From: Candidatus Binatia bacterium
Lineage (GTDB): Bacteria > Desulfobacterota > Binatia > HRBIN30
Direction: 5' to 3'
Assembly: GCA_937925685.1 (NCBI GenBank)
Contig: CALAMI010000010.1
Location: 248,001-312,000, forward strand
Length of the DNA: 64,000 bases
This document shows positions 1-8,637 of this stretch, one piece after another; position 1 is the first letter of the stretch; each line of letters opens with the position of its first letter. The notes beneath the pieces were generated by a model, which saw only the letters and a program-made list of their open reading frames with translations, made no database searches and had not been told where the DNA came from. Position numbers and translations under genes: made by a program.

Positions 1-207
1 GGTTCGGCGTGGGTACCTTACGATGTTGGAGGCACCCCTCCGCCGTTGGACAACCGGCCGCCGGAGTTCGAAAACGGAGTTCACGAAGCAGTACGAAGGC
101 TGGACGCGGCTCAGCGTCAACTCGACGCCTTTTTGCGTACCGACGGCCGCGTGGAAAACTTCTGCGACGGACCTTGCGTATTTCGCGATGTCCCCGGCGT
201 TCGTTAA
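1..207 (+). CDS. C-terminal fragment of an unidentified protein (cut by window start)
   Basis: The first frame is open from base 1 and ends at a TAA at 205-207, giving the last 68 residues of a protein whose start lies outside the window. The tail is rich in Pro, Asp and Arg, has a helical stretch (HEAVRRLDAAQRQLDAFL) and ends in FRDVPGVR. I do not recognise a family. Its stop overlaps by four bases the stop end of the minus-strand DUF309 gene, so the two genes converge. Reading it as the end of a real gene is inferred from the open frame and the close fit to its neighbour. Confidence 0.5.
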   Translation, partial: GSAWVPYDVGGTPPPLDNRPPEFENGVHEAVRRLDAAQRQLDAFLRTDGRVENFCDGPCVFRDVPGVR

Positions 208-806
208 GATGACCGCCTTGCCCGAACTAGGGGTAGGCGCGGCGTATTCACCGGGGCGATGCTGGCGCAGCGAGCTAAGTCCTGAATGTACTTTTCAAGA
301 GCCCGTGCCAACTTGGCGGTGTCAATTCCCATGACGTTGCGATTACCCGCAGTCTTCCTCAAGGCCTCGAGGCGCTCCGCAGCACGGTGCGCCACTCGTT
401 GCGCTGCAGGGAATCGGCCGCAGCGGCAGTGCAGAGCGCTCGCTGAATACTGTAGGAGCACGCGCAAAAATTCGTACTCTTTCGCGCCAGCAGGGCACTG
501 ACGCCAAAGCCGCTCCCAAGTTTCGTGCGCCTCCCAGAAAAACCCATACCGGAACAGGTGCACACCCAAGCGCCAAGCTGGGTGTGGCAGCCGCCGCTTT
601 CGAGGCGCGGTCTGTCTAGGGGTGTTCTGCGCCAGGTAGGTGTCGATAAACGCCAGCGCACGGAGGCGATGCTCCCGAGTAGAGTACCCTGGTAAGTAAG
701 GACTATCGGGCAACGGAAGCCGCACTTGCCGCCCTTGGGGAGCAGGGGAGAAGCCACTGGGGCTTTGCCAAGGCACCATGCCGTTGAATTTAGAGAGGTT
801 CTTCAT
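204..806 (-). CDS. DUF309 domain protein
   Basis: This 200-residue protein carries the DUF309 signature FWEAHETWERLWR near its middle, followed by helices resembling the family's helical bundle. DUF309 proteins have no established biochemical role. The ATG overlaps the stop of the upstream gene by four bases (ATGA), so it is probably co-transcribed and translationally coupled with the large secreted protein before it. The first 70 or so residues are Pro- and Arg-rich and less family-like, so an internal start is possible. The domain call is from the visible motif; the role is unknown. Confidence 0.75.
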   Translation of the reverse strand: MKNLSKFNGMVPWQSPSGFSPAPQGRQVRLPLPDSPYLPGYSTREHRLRALAFIDTYLAQNTPRQTAPRKRRLPHPAWRLGVHLFRYGFFWEAHETWERLWRQCPAGAKEYEFLRVLLQYSASALHCRCGRFPAAQRVAHRAAERLEALRKTAGNRNVMGIDTAKLARALEKYIQDLARCASIAPVNTPRLPLVRARRSS

Positions 807-3139
807 GGGGGAGACTCAGTGTCTGGAGGCAGTTGGTTACCAGAGCCAGACGGCAACTTTTGGTTCGCTGCTGACGGACCGTCCGCAAGCGGACCGAGGT
901 TCGACAGGATCGCAAAACCAACGCGGCCAGCAATCGTAAAAGGCTTAGCCCAGCCCCCAAAATCCAGGCGCTCGGATACAGCCTTCGCACGCTGAGCGAG
1001 CTCGCGATCGCCTTCGAGCGATGCCATGTACGCCACTGCAGGCCACAAACGCGCATCTGTATTTGCGGAAACAGCCGCCACCGCAACTGCGTATTCTTTT
1101 AGCCACTTTCGAATGGTTGGTTCCTCTGTGTGTCGGTGCGTATAGCTAAGCCCCTCCGCCAAAATGCCCAGTTTCCAATCGTGAACTTTGTCGGGGCGAT
1201 GGCGCTCCATGCCCCACCGGGCGTACTCTCTTGCTCCGTCGAGGTAGCGGTGGTCGTTCGTAACCTCGTAGAGTGCCACCAAGGCAATTTGTGGCCAGCC
1301 AAATTGTCGCGGATTACCGTTGAGGGGGGACCGCGCGCGGCGTAGCAAATACTCACCGATTCCGCGTGCGGCCGCGAGCGCGACGTCATCGCCCGAAAGC
1401 AAGTAAAGCGATAGGAGACCCTCCGTCCAGGTGTGTCCCAGATCGACCCCCCCTAATTCAAAGCTCCAGTGCAAGGGGTTTTTCGGGTGATTCATTCCAA
1501 TCCACTGTGGATAAGCGGATTGGTAGTGGATGATGTCTACGTCCATGAAATGTCGGCCCGCTGCGAGCATCGGCTCATGGAAGCGTGCATTTCCCGTAAG
1601 CCAGTACGCCAGAGCCAAAACTTGAGTTAAGTCGTACTCCAAATTCCCCCACGCATCGCACCCTTTCGTGGTGTCATGATACCCCGGGTAGTTCCAGTCG
1701 CCCCAGTTCCACATTCCATAGAATCCGCGGCGCCGTAGCTCGGCCGGATCAGGCTGACCAGGCTCGCGACAATGCGCTTCCTGACGATCGTCCCATTCCT
1801 CCCGGTCGTACGTCTTCTGAACGCGCTCCCAAGCATCTGCCACACGGCGAAGAAACGCAGCCCCCGCATTCGTGCCAATGACGTTTGCCGCTGGCAGCGC
1901 TCCGGTCGCTACCAGCCATTGTGGATCGACGCGCCCTTCAAGAGGCACCTGACTCAACTCCTCGACCTCCGGGGGGGCCCCTGCGTGGCGCAAGGCTAGA
2001 ACAAATTCATGTGTCTTTGCTGCTCCCGTACCAGCCAGTGCAGGCCGGTCGGTGCCGCCGTACAGTTGATATCTTAGTTTCTGGGCCTGCATCTCTACGG
2101 CCTGGGGGTACTGCTGCCAGAACCAACGGGCCCACAAGGTGAGCCCGAGTCCGCCATCGTGAAGGTCGAACCAGCCCGTTAAACGTCCTTGACGCCGCTC
2201 GGCCGCGATCGTGTAAGCCTCGTTGTCGTTCTGCACAACCATCAAAGGCAGTCGACCTTCAAGTGGCCGAGCTACACCGTCGAGACGATAGAGCGCCCGC
2301 GCCCCGTGCATTCTCGGGAATTGAAGTTCCACGGTCACATGGCCGAGACGAATTGCAGGGGTATCGGCGTGGATCTCGAACGTGTGAAACACACGGAGCA
2401 CAGGTTGCTTGGCAAAGCACTCGATCCGTAGCCGGTAAAGCAACGGACTCTTCCCATAACGACCCCGAATCTCGATCAGCGCCCTTAAAGGCCCGGTGTC
2501 GAGAACCTCGATCGACTCTACTGGGCCGGCCACCACCTGAACACCGTCCACCTCTGCCTCCCCCCGGATCCGTATTCCTCTGGCCCTACTGTCGTGCCGA
2601 GCCAGCGTATCGACCCAAAACTCCGAGTGCTGCCGAATGGAAAAAAAAATCGCATCGTTTTGAACGTCGACGCGCTCTCCTCGGTGCCTCACCGACACCG
2701 GCCCGTTCACTGCTCCCGCGTTGGAGAGCGCATGCGGCGCCCCGTGGATTCCAAGCTCGATTTTCTTACCGGGCTCTAAGTCCATCTGGGCATATACCCT
2801 GTACCACTGCGGGACCTTCTCTTTCCGAGGTGTCAGCGCGCGCACGCTCGTGGGCAATGGCTGCTGCCGCCCAGGATGCTTTAGTTGAAGGCTGGCAGTG
2901 CTGGACCCTAGCGAAGGTGGCACCGGGATCGTCACGGCGACTGGCCAGTTGCGAAGGTTCTTTCCGCTGCTGTTAGTGAATTCCGTTACTTTCGTGGCTT
3001 CCGTTACCAAGGCTTGCCCCGCTCCGGCGGCATGGGCAACCGAGCGAGCGAGAAGGTGAACATACAACAACCACGACAGTCCTATGCAGCTCGCCACGGT
3101 AAAGGGAGCCGCTTCTATTTTAGCGCCCTTGAAGAACAT
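803..3139 (-). CDS. Large exported protein, possibly rhamnogalacturonan-lyase-like (PcRGLX/YetA type)
   Basis: About 778 residues. An ATG at 3139 is preceded by AGGAGG three bases upstream; a GTG at 3166 is a less likely start. A hydrophobic segment at roughly residues 15-40, ending near AHAAGAG, looks like a signal peptide or anchor. The middle is beta-rich. The last 350 residues have the aromatic, helical-repeat look of an alpha/alpha-barrel carbohydrate enzyme (GMWNWGDWNYPGYHD, ELGGVDLGHTWTEG). This layout resembles the exo-rhamnogalacturonan lyase family with an N-terminal RIFT barrel, central sandwich and C-terminal toroid. The family call is from memory of such proteins; substrate and activity are inferred and uncertain. 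Confidence 0.55.
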   Translation of the reverse strand: MFFKGAKIEAAPFTVASCIGLSWLLYVHLLARSVAHAAGAGQALVTEATKVTEFTNSSGKNLRNWPVAVTIPVPPSLGSSTASLQLKHPGRQQPLPTSVRALTPRKEKVPQWYRVYAQMDLEPGKKIELGIHGAPHALSNAGAVNGPVSVRHRGERVDVQNDAIFFSIRQHSEFWVDTLARHDSRARGIRIRGEAEVDGVQVVAGPVESIEVLDTGPLRALIEIRGRYGKSPLLYRLRIECFAKQPVLRVFHTFEIHADTPAIRLGHVTVELQFPRMHGARALYRLDGVARPLEGRLPLMVVQNDNEAYTIAAERRQGRLTGWFDLHDGGLGLTLWARWFWQQYPQAVEMQAQKLRYQLYGGTDRPALAGTGAAKTHEFVLALRHAGAPPEVEELSQVPLEGRVDPQWLVATGALPAANVIGTNAGAAFLRRVADAWERVQKTYDREEWDDRQEAHCREPGQPDPAELRRRGFYGMWNWGDWNYPGYHDTTKGCDAWGNLEYDLTQVLALAYWLTGNARFHEPMLAAGRHFMDVDIIHYQSAYPQWIGMNHPKNPLHWSFELGGVDLGHTWTEGLLSLYLLSGDDVALAAARGIGEYLLRRARSPLNGNPRQFGWPQIALVALYEVTNDHRYLDGAREYARWGMERHRPDKVHDWKLGILAEGLSYTHRHTEEPTIRKWLKEYAVAVAAVSANTDARLWPAVAYMASLEGDRELAQRAKAVSERLDFGGWAKPFTIAGRVGFAILSNLGPLADGPSAANQKLPSGSGNQLPPDTESPP

Positions 3140-3490
3140 GCCCCTCCTCTTAGAGAGAGCCGGCACAAAAAAAAGGGGCGCAGGACCTTGAAACGGCCGC
3201 GAAAGTGAGTGGTTGACGGCTCCGTGATCTACCCCTTAAATGCACACGCGTTGGTTCCGCCAACTGCGGGACTCGCCGATCGATGCATAACGTCTTCGCA
3301 GAGACTCGGCCGATTCATTCTGGTACGGCTTCGAGGATGACGCCGGAATGGAGCAAAAGCTTGGAAATACCCTTGCGAAAAGCTTCGCATCCGCGGTTTC
3401 CCTGGAAGCGCCACTGCCCGGTGAAACCCAGCGCTTAGGACGACCGGTGTCACGGTTGACCAATCGGTCGAGCTTGGGTAGGGAGGATTC
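3140..3490. other. Intergenic region between divergent genes
   Basis: This stretch separates the minus-strand secreted protein from the plus-strand leader ORF and glycosyltransferase. It must hold promoters for both directions, but I see no convincing -35/-10 pair. TTGACC at 3456-3461 is a possible -35 but its partner would fall on the leader's ribosome binding site. Open frames here on the minus strand run on into the antisense of the glycosyltransferase and look like chance. Confidence 0.6.
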
Positions 3491-3568
3491 ATGACAACTT
3501 TTCCCCGCAAGAAGCGGCTTTTTTTTGCGGTACCACTTAACCGAACGGTCAAGATGGAGCGCCCATGA
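3491..3568 (+). CDS. Small leader ORF (25 codons) coupled to the glycosyltransferase
   Basis: The ATG at 3491 is preceded by a strong Shine-Dalgarno (AGGGAGG at 3480-3486, four bases before the start). The frame encodes a basic, hydrophobic-centred peptide, MTTFPRKKRLFFAVPL followed by nine more residues. It stops at TGA 3566-3568, overlapping the downstream ATG by four bases (ATGA), and the next gene's own GGAG (3556-3559) lies inside it. The arrangement is that of a translated leader. The gene is inferred from signal and layout only, with no homology; a chance ORF is possible. Confidence 0.45.
   Translation: MTTFPRKKRLFFAVPLNRTVKMERP
3503..3530 (+). promoter_or_regulatory. Terminator-like hairpin and T8 tract inside the leader ORF
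   Basis: CCGC at 3505-3508 can pair with GCGG at 3514-3517 (loop AAGAA); one base later there is a run of eight T (3519-3526). The same CCGC, extended to CCGCAA, can instead pair with TTGCGG at 3525-3530, consuming the end of the T run. These pairings exclude each other and lie within the leader's codons, so translation could affect which one forms. The four-base stem is weak for an intrinsic terminator, so an attenuator role is speculative. Confidence 0.25.
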
Positions 3569-4797
3569 CAGGTCCCATGACCACGGTTTTCGAGTTCCTG
3601 ATCGCTGTAGGTCTCCTTGTGTCGACGTGGTACTTCATAATGACTTACTTGGGTGCCCTGAAGTTCTTTCGGGAACGCGATGTGACAACTGAAATCGACG
3701 ACAACCAGTTGCCCGGTGTCACTATCCTCAAACCTCTCAAGGGGCTCGAACCAGCGCTGTTTGAGAACTTGGCCAGCTTTTGTCGGCAAGACTATCCGAA
3801 ATTCCAGGTCGTCTTTGCCGTTGCCGATCCAGCCGATCCGGCACTTTCGGTGGCTCGGCGGGTTAAAGTTGCCTTTCCACAGGTGGCCATAGACGTAGTC
3901 GTTGACCCGAGGGTTTACGGTCCCAACTACAAGGTTAGCAATTTACAGAACGGCTACCGCGCTGCACGTTACGATTATCTGGTGATTGCTGACAGTGACA
4001 TCCGGGTGCCCCGGCACTATTTGCGCGCGGTTGTTGCCGATCTTCGACGCCCTGAAGTCGGCGTGGTGACGTGCATTTATCGCGCTCGGCCGGTAGGTGG
4101 ATGGCCAGCATCCATTGAGGCTCTGTTCGTTAACACGGATTTCACCCCGAGTGTCTTTGTGGCCCGCCTAGTCGAGAAGACGCGTTATGCCTTTGGCGCC
4201 ACCATGGCGATACGCCGCGAGGTCCTCGAGCGAATTGGCGGATTCCTAGCCCTGTCCCGCTACTTGGCTGATGATTTCTTCCTCGGCAATCTTGTAAGTC
4301 GCCAGGGGTTCAGGGTTGAGATTTCACCGCTTATTGTGGACACCTTTTTAGCGGTTCCGACCTGGAGGCGCCTGGTGGAACATCAACTGCGCTGGTTGCG
4401 TACGTACCGTAGCGTTCGCGGTGGCAGTTACTTTGCGCTGGTTTTGACCCATGGGTCCCTGTGGGCCCTTCTCAATGTGCTCTTGCACTGGACCGAGCCG
4501 CTGGCCTGGTTGATTAGTGGAGGCGTGATCGGCCTTCGTTTAACGGTTGCCGCTTCGGTTGCTTCGCGCTTTCTAGGGGTCACTCTGAGCAAAATCGACC
4601 TTTGCCAGATTCCCTTCAAAGATCTCTTCCTTAGCCTCATGTGGGCAAGCGCTTTCTTAGGGAACACGGTGTCGTGGAGTGGTCACCGCTTCCGGGTTCT
4701 TGCCCACGGCGAGATGGTTCCGGAAGGAGGCATCGCAGAGGAATCGTCTCCCCTGGACGAAAGCTGCTCTCAACCAAGGGCCCGCGCGGGCTCGTAA
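3565..4797 (+). CDS. GT21-type membrane glycosyltransferase (ceramide glucosyltransferase / HpnI-like)
   Basis: This 410-residue protein has an N-terminal membrane segment (about residues 8-28), a GT-A catalytic domain and C-terminal membrane helices. Family marks are TILKPLKGLEP near residue 55, the metal-binding ADSD (IADSDIRVP), the acid ADDFF and the motif HQLRW. Such enzymes transfer a sugar from a nucleotide donor to a lipid acceptor at the inner membrane. HpnI, which adds N-acetylglucosamine to bacteriohopanetetrol, is one member; ceramide glucosyltransferase is the other likely reading. No hopanoid gene lies next to it, so the acceptor is not settled. It is coupled to the small leader ORF by an ATGA overlap, with GGAG five bases before its start. 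Confidence 0.72.
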   Translation: MTGPMTTVFEFLIAVGLLVSTWYFIMTYLGALKFFRERDVTTEIDDNQLPGVTILKPLKGLEPALFENLASFCRQDYPKFQVVFAVADPADPALSVARRVKVAFPQVAIDVVVDPRVYGPNYKVSNLQNGYRAARYDYLVIADSDIRVPRHYLRAVVADLRRPEVGVVTCIYRARPVGGWPASIEALFVNTDFTPSVFVARLVEKTRYAFGATMAIRREVLERIGGFLALSRYLADDFFLGNLVSRQGFRVEISPLIVDTFLAVPTWRRLVEHQLRWLRTYRSVRGGSYFALVLTHGSLWALLNVLLHWTEPLAWLISGGVIGLRLTVAASVASRFLGVTLSKIDLCQIPFKDLFLSLMWASAFLGNTVSWSGHRFRVLAHGEMVPEGGIAEESSPLDESCSQPRARAGS

Positions 4798-4849
4798 CTG
4801 GAAACCTGCCCAGCAACGGAGCGATTGACAGCCGTTAGTTAAATGTGCT

Positions 4850-5995
4850 GTGAGCACCTTTATGAGGAGGCGCAGCACTGGGTGGTGTTGGTTAGTCGCG
4901 GTCCTGCCGCTTTTGGCCAGTGGCTGTGGAGGTGACGAAGAAGCGGCCGCCGGTAAGTCGGAACGTGACCAGGTCATTGTCTTTGTTCCCGAGGGAAATC
5001 GTTTGCGCGCTTACGCGCCGCTCAGGGGCGAGAGTCAGGTGGTGGTACCGAGTCATGCGGATTCGCCGGCCAGCGGCCGCGATATTAATGGCCAGGTTTG
5101 CTTCTTGCCTGATGGTTCTGGTCGCTTCATTGCTGGTGAAGATACCAATCAGCCCAATCCACCTCCGGGTTGGGGATTGTTTCAGTTACGAGGCCGCCGG
5201 GTGGGCGAGCTCTCGGCAACACAGATCACGCGCTATGTTCCTACGTATCAACCTTCGCGGGACACCCCGGACAACTACGGCTGCGGGTTTCTTCGTGACG
5301 GGCGGTTGCTGACCAGCGATATCGGCAACAAGGCCGATGGGCCAGTAAACGGTCAGCTCATTGTTTGGTTTCCACCGCTGGACGCGCCCACTGTCCGCTA
5401 CTGCAAAATCGACATTACGGTGGGCACGGCTGGGGGAATCTTCGTTGATGCAAACGACCGTGTCTTCCTCGCCAGCGCCCGGGGAGCGCCCGGAGTCTAC
5501 CTGTACGAAGGGCCGTTTCCTACGAGTGCCGACGCTGCGGGGGGATGTGGGGAGCGGGACAGTACGGGTGCTCCGCTAGCATCAGCGATGCGAAAGCGAC
5601 TGTTCATCCCTGCCGACAGCCATATCCGTACCCCAAACGCGATCGCAGCCACACCACGCGGAACGTTCCTCGTGACAAGCGTGTTGAACGGTGTCATTGC
5701 CGAGTACGATGCCGAAGGGCGGTTCCTGAGGCGAATCTTGCAGCCGGTCAGTGGAGAGCGCTTGCCCTTCCCCTCTACCGGCACCCCATTGGGGATCGCC
5801 GTCGACTCCTTTGGTTCGGTGTACTACGCGGATTTGGGGCTGGTGCAGGAGGGGCTGGATATCGGTCCCGGGCGTAACCAAGGCACTGCACGCCGGATTC
5901 GTTTTGCCTCTGATGGTTCCCCCTTGCCACCCGAAATCCTCGATCGGAACCTCAACTTTCCCGATGGAGTCGGGGTTTGGGAACCGCCCCGCTAA
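4850..5995 (+). CDS. Lipoprotein with SMP-30/NHL-like beta-propeller
   Basis: The protein opens with a basic stretch and hydrophobic core ending in LLASGCGG, a lipobox placing the lipidated Cys at residue 26 when counted from the GTG at 4850. An in-frame ATG at 4862 is an alternative start. The mature part has repeated short beta segments with Gly-Asp turns (FLPDGSGRFIAG, FVDANDRVFLAS, AVDSFGSVYYAD), as in SMP-30/gluconolactonase or NHL six-bladed propellers. Several Cys residues may form disulfides. It is probably anchored at the periplasmic face of a membrane. The ligand is unknown; the fold is inferred from repeat texture. Confidence 0.6.
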   Translation: MSTFMRRRSTGWCWLVAVLPLLASGCGGDEEAAAGKSERDQVIVFVPEGNRLRAYAPLRGESQVVVPSHADSPASGRDINGQVCFLPDGSGRFIAGEDTNQPNPPPGWGLFQLRGRRVGELSATQITRYVPTYQPSRDTPDNYGCGFLRDGRLLTSDIGNKADGPVNGQLIVWFPPLDAPTVRYCKIDITVGTAGGIFVDANDRVFLASARGAPGVYLYEGPFPTSADAAGGCGERDSTGAPLASAMRKRLFIPADSHIRTPNAIAATPRGTFLVTSVLNGVIAEYDAEGRFLRRILQPVSGERLPFPSTGTPLGIAVDSFGSVYYADLGLVQEGLDIGPGRNQGTARRIRFASDGSPLPPEILDRNLNFPDGVGVWEPPR

Positions 5996-6043
5996 GCGGC
6001 CGGCAAAAGAAGTGGACGAGTTGCTGGGCAGCTCTTGTTCACT

Positions 6044-7054
6044 TCAGGAGCCACGCCCAAGCAACTGATGGACGAGCTGATGCAGCGCCGTAACCTCGGC
6101 ATTGGCAGGTAAGGCGTCGAGGCAGCGGTTGGCGTGTGCCGCAAACGTCGCCGCCAAGGCGTGTGCCTCTGCCACGGCACCGCATGCTCGCACCCGCTGT
6201 AATGCCTCGAGAACCTCGGCATCGCTGGGCTGCGGATTCTCGAAAAACCTCCTGACCTTTTCGTCGCGTTCTAAGGCAATCACGATCGGTAACGAGGGAT
6301 TTCCCTCGCGCAAGTCAATGCCGATAGGTTTGCCCACCTGCTCTAGATCGCCCTCGACGTCGAGGATATCGTCAATCATTTGAAAGACAACGCCAACGTG
6401 AAAGCCACACTCTGCCATTGCCTCCACCGTCGAGGCGCTCGCCCCAGCTAAATGCGCCGCTGCTCGTGCCCCTTGTTGAAACAAGCTAGCGGTTTTGCGG
6501 CGTACGATCTCGAGGTAATCATTGATCGTCACAGCAGGATTGTGCCGCAGTCGGCCTTGCATGATTTCACCCTCTGTCAGGCAAATGCATGCCTCGGCCG
6601 CCCAGCGGATCAGCTTTTCCTCGAAGGGCGCGCACAGCTCGAAGGCACGACTGAACACAAAGTCTCCGGTAACGAGCGTGTGTGCTAGCCCGTACCGATA
6701 CAGTGCGGACGGTTGCCCACGGCGCGTGTCGGCATTGTCGATAATGTCGTCATGCAACAAAGTGGCTGAGTGAATGAGTTCCAACGCGGTTGCCACATCG
6801 ACAATGGCATCAAGGGCTCGGCCTCCACAAGCCCTGTACACCAGCAACGTGACTGCCGGGCGCACGCGCTTCCCGCCGGATCCTACTAAATAGGTGGAAA
6901 TCTCCGTTAAAAGCGGCTCCCGCGAGCGCAGTTGGGCCTGGATTCGCTGCTCCACAAGGTCCAGAGCTTGAGCAATAGTCCAGTCCTTTTCTACTGTTGG
7001 TGGCAGTGGTTTCGGTTCGGCGCCAGCCACACACTTGCATCCTTTCTGTTCCAA
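6044..7054 (-). CDS. ispB: Polyprenyl diphosphate synthase (IspB-like)
   Basis: This all-helical trans-prenyltransferase elongates an allylic diphosphate with isopentenyl diphosphate to give the long chain used for quinone side chains. The first Asp-rich motif HDDIID (D102, D103, D106) is followed by the RR of DTRRG, and the second is DDILD (D228-D232). GKRVRP near residue 61 binds diphosphate. At 336 residues it matches octaprenyl or solanesyl synthases; chain length cannot be read from the sequence. The N-terminus has several possible starts: a GTG at the tenth residue follows AGGA, while homologues often begin near KPLPPT. It converges with the lipoprotein gene and is divergent from DUF971. 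Confidence 0.85.
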   Translation of the reverse strand: MEQKGCKCVAGAEPKPLPPTVEKDWTIAQALDLVEQRIQAQLRSREPLLTEISTYLVGSGGKRVRPAVTLLVYRACGGRALDAIVDVATALELIHSATLLHDDIIDNADTRRGQPSALYRYGLAHTLVTGDFVFSRAFELCAPFEEKLIRWAAEACICLTEGEIMQGRLRHNPAVTINDYLEIVRRKTASLFQQGARAAAHLAGASASTVEAMAECGFHVGVVFQMIDDILDVEGDLEQVGKPIGIDLREGNPSLPIVIALERDEKVRRFFENPQPSDAEVLEALQRVRACGAVAEAHALAATFAAHANRCLDALPANAEVTALHQLVHQLLGRGS

Positions 7055-7136
7055 CGCTCCCAGTTAAAGAGAAAGGCCAAAGCGAGTCAAGGCGAAGACC
7101 GATCGAAGTTGCGATCTTCTCGGAGGAGGGGTAGCT

Positions 7137-7496
7137 TTGGCAACCGTGAGTTCACTCTATTCCCGTGACCCGTCAGTGCCAATTGAGATTCGCTGCACGG
7201 ACGCACGTGTTCTTGAAATAACCTGGCATGACGGCCATCGAACTTCGCTTCCGACCAACTATTTGCGCGCACTCTGCCGCTGCGCCGCGTGTCGCCGCGA
7301 GCAAAGGGGACGCAGGGAGCTACCCACAATTGGCGACGCAACGGTACTTGCCGTGGCGATTCGGCAAGTGGGCCATTACGCTCTTGGCGTCTGGTGGAAC
7401 GACGGTCATGGAGAATCCCTTTACCGCTACGACCACTTGCGCGAACTGTGTACTTGTGCCCACTGCTCGCAGGTTGACAGGGGAGCCCCATGTTGA
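7137..7496 (+). CDS. DUF971 / gamma-butyrobetaine hydroxylase N-terminal-like domain protein
   Basis: The 119-residue protein is a stand-alone DUF971 domain with two copies of a W-x-D/N-G-H motif (TWHDGHRTSLP and WWNDGHGESLY) and paired Cys patterns (CRCAAC, CTCAHC) consistent with metal binding. In eukaryotes this domain is the N-terminus of gamma-butyrobetaine hydroxylase; in bacteria it often sits beside Mrp-type Fe-S scaffold genes, as here. I choose the TTG at 7137 because AGGAGGGG ends five bases before it; a GTG at 7146 is the alternative. The stop overlaps the mrp start by seven bases, so the two are probably translated together. Confidence 0.8.
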   Translation: MATVSSLYSRDPSVPIEIRCTDARVLEITWHDGHRTSLPTNYLRALCRCAACRREQRGRRELPTIGDATVLAVAIRQVGHYALGVWWNDGHGESLYRYDHLRELCTCAHCSQVDRGAPC

Positions 7497-8560
7497 GCGT
7501 TGCCGATATCCGAGAACGGCTCAGTGAGATTCGTTTGCTGGGAACAGACGTCGACATTGTTCAAGCTGGTTATGTCCAGCGGATAGGTTGGGACGGCTCG
7601 CGAGTCGAGGTTGATGTTGTATTGCCACCGGTATCGCCGCAGGCTCGACACGTGCTGGAACAAGACATCCGGCGTGGTTTAGCTGCGTTTGCGGAAATCC
7701 AACAGGTTCAACTGCGCATAGGAGGCGGCGACCAGGCAAAAGACCAAGATGGTCAGCTGCTGCTGCCTGGAGTGCGGCACGTAATTGCAGTTGCGAGTGC
7801 GAAAGGCGGTGTTGGCAAATCGACTGTTGCGGCGAACCTAGCCCTTGCTCTGCAGGCCGAGGGCTTGCGGGTAGGTCTACTCGATGCCGACGTTTACGGA
7901 CCTAGCCTGCCAATCCTTTTCGGCACCCGTGGACCGGTAACGGTTACACCCGCGCAACGGCTGGCGCCGGTGGAAAAGTTCGGCCTGCAGCTGATGTCAG
8001 TGGGATTTTTCGTTGAGGAAGAGACGCCCGTAATTTGGCGCGGGCCAGTCGTCATGAGCCTGGTGCGACAGTTTTTGCGCGACGTTGAATGGCACGGCCT
8101 TGATTTCTTAGTTGTCGATCTTCCGCCGGGCACCGGGGACGCACCGTTGAGTCTACTGCAGTTGATTCCGGTTACCGGAGCTCTTGTGGTCTCCACTCCT
8201 CAAAGGGTTGCGATAGCCGACGTCGAGCGAGGTATCGCCATGTTTCAGCGGGTGCGGGCGCCGGTCCTCGGCATCGTGGAGAACATGGCCGTGTATGAAT
8301 GTCCCTACTGCCATACGGTCGACGAGCTGTTCGGTTCAGAGGGCGGCCAGAGACTGGAAAAACGGTTTGGCATTCCCGTTCTTGCACGCATTCCCCTTGA
8401 TCCGCAGTTGCGCGCTGCCAGCGACTCTGGGCAGCCGTTGCTCATCTATGCGCCCGACCACCCTGCGGTGTTGACATTTCGGAACTTAGCGCGGCAACTT
8501 CTAGAATGCCTCGCCGCGACAGATGTTGTGGATGCACCAGCCCCCACCATCGTCAACTAG
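7490..8560 (+). CDS. apbC: Mrp/NBP35 family Fe-S cluster carrier ATPase
   Basis: This 356-residue P-loop ATPase has an N-terminal MIP18-like domain (about residues 1-80). A deviant Walker A, KGGVGKST, begins at K105, and a CPYC motif (C271-C274) binds the bridging Fe-S cluster in the dimer. Family members bind labile [4Fe-4S] clusters and pass them to apo-enzymes in the cytoplasm. The ATG overlaps the end of the DUF971 gene. The conserved DLPPGTGD Walker B-region motif is present. Confidence 0.92.
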   Translation: MLSVADIRERLSEIRLLGTDVDIVQAGYVQRIGWDGSRVEVDVVLPPVSPQARHVLEQDIRRGLAAFAEIQQVQLRIGGGDQAKDQDGQLLLPGVRHVIAVASAKGGVGKSTVAANLALALQAEGLRVGLLDADVYGPSLPILFGTRGPVTVTPAQRLAPVEKFGLQLMSVGFFVEEETPVIWRGPVVMSLVRQFLRDVEWHGLDFLVVDLPPGTGDAPLSLLQLIPVTGALVVSTPQRVAIADVERGIAMFQRVRAPVLGIVENMAVYECPYCHTVDELFGSEGGQRLEKRFGIPVLARIPLDPQLRAASDSGQPLLIYAPDHPAVLTFRNLARQLLECLAATDVVDAPAPTIVN

Positions 8561-8637
8561 GTTCGTGTGACTGTGGTTGGCGGCTAGTGAGCCCGTAAAC
8601 GATAACGTGTCCGGGAAGAACAGATCGGAGGGAGTCG

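Noticed and set aside
3519-3564. Slippage on the T8 tract fusing the leader ORF to the glycosyltransferase
   Set aside because: The glycosyltransferase frame has a TAA at 3538-3540 between the tract and its ATG, so a -1 slip would terminate at once.
3229-3789. 186-residue minus-strand frame across the glycosyltransferase start
   Set aside because: It overlaps the glycosyltransferase N-terminus and the leader ORF and has no family character.
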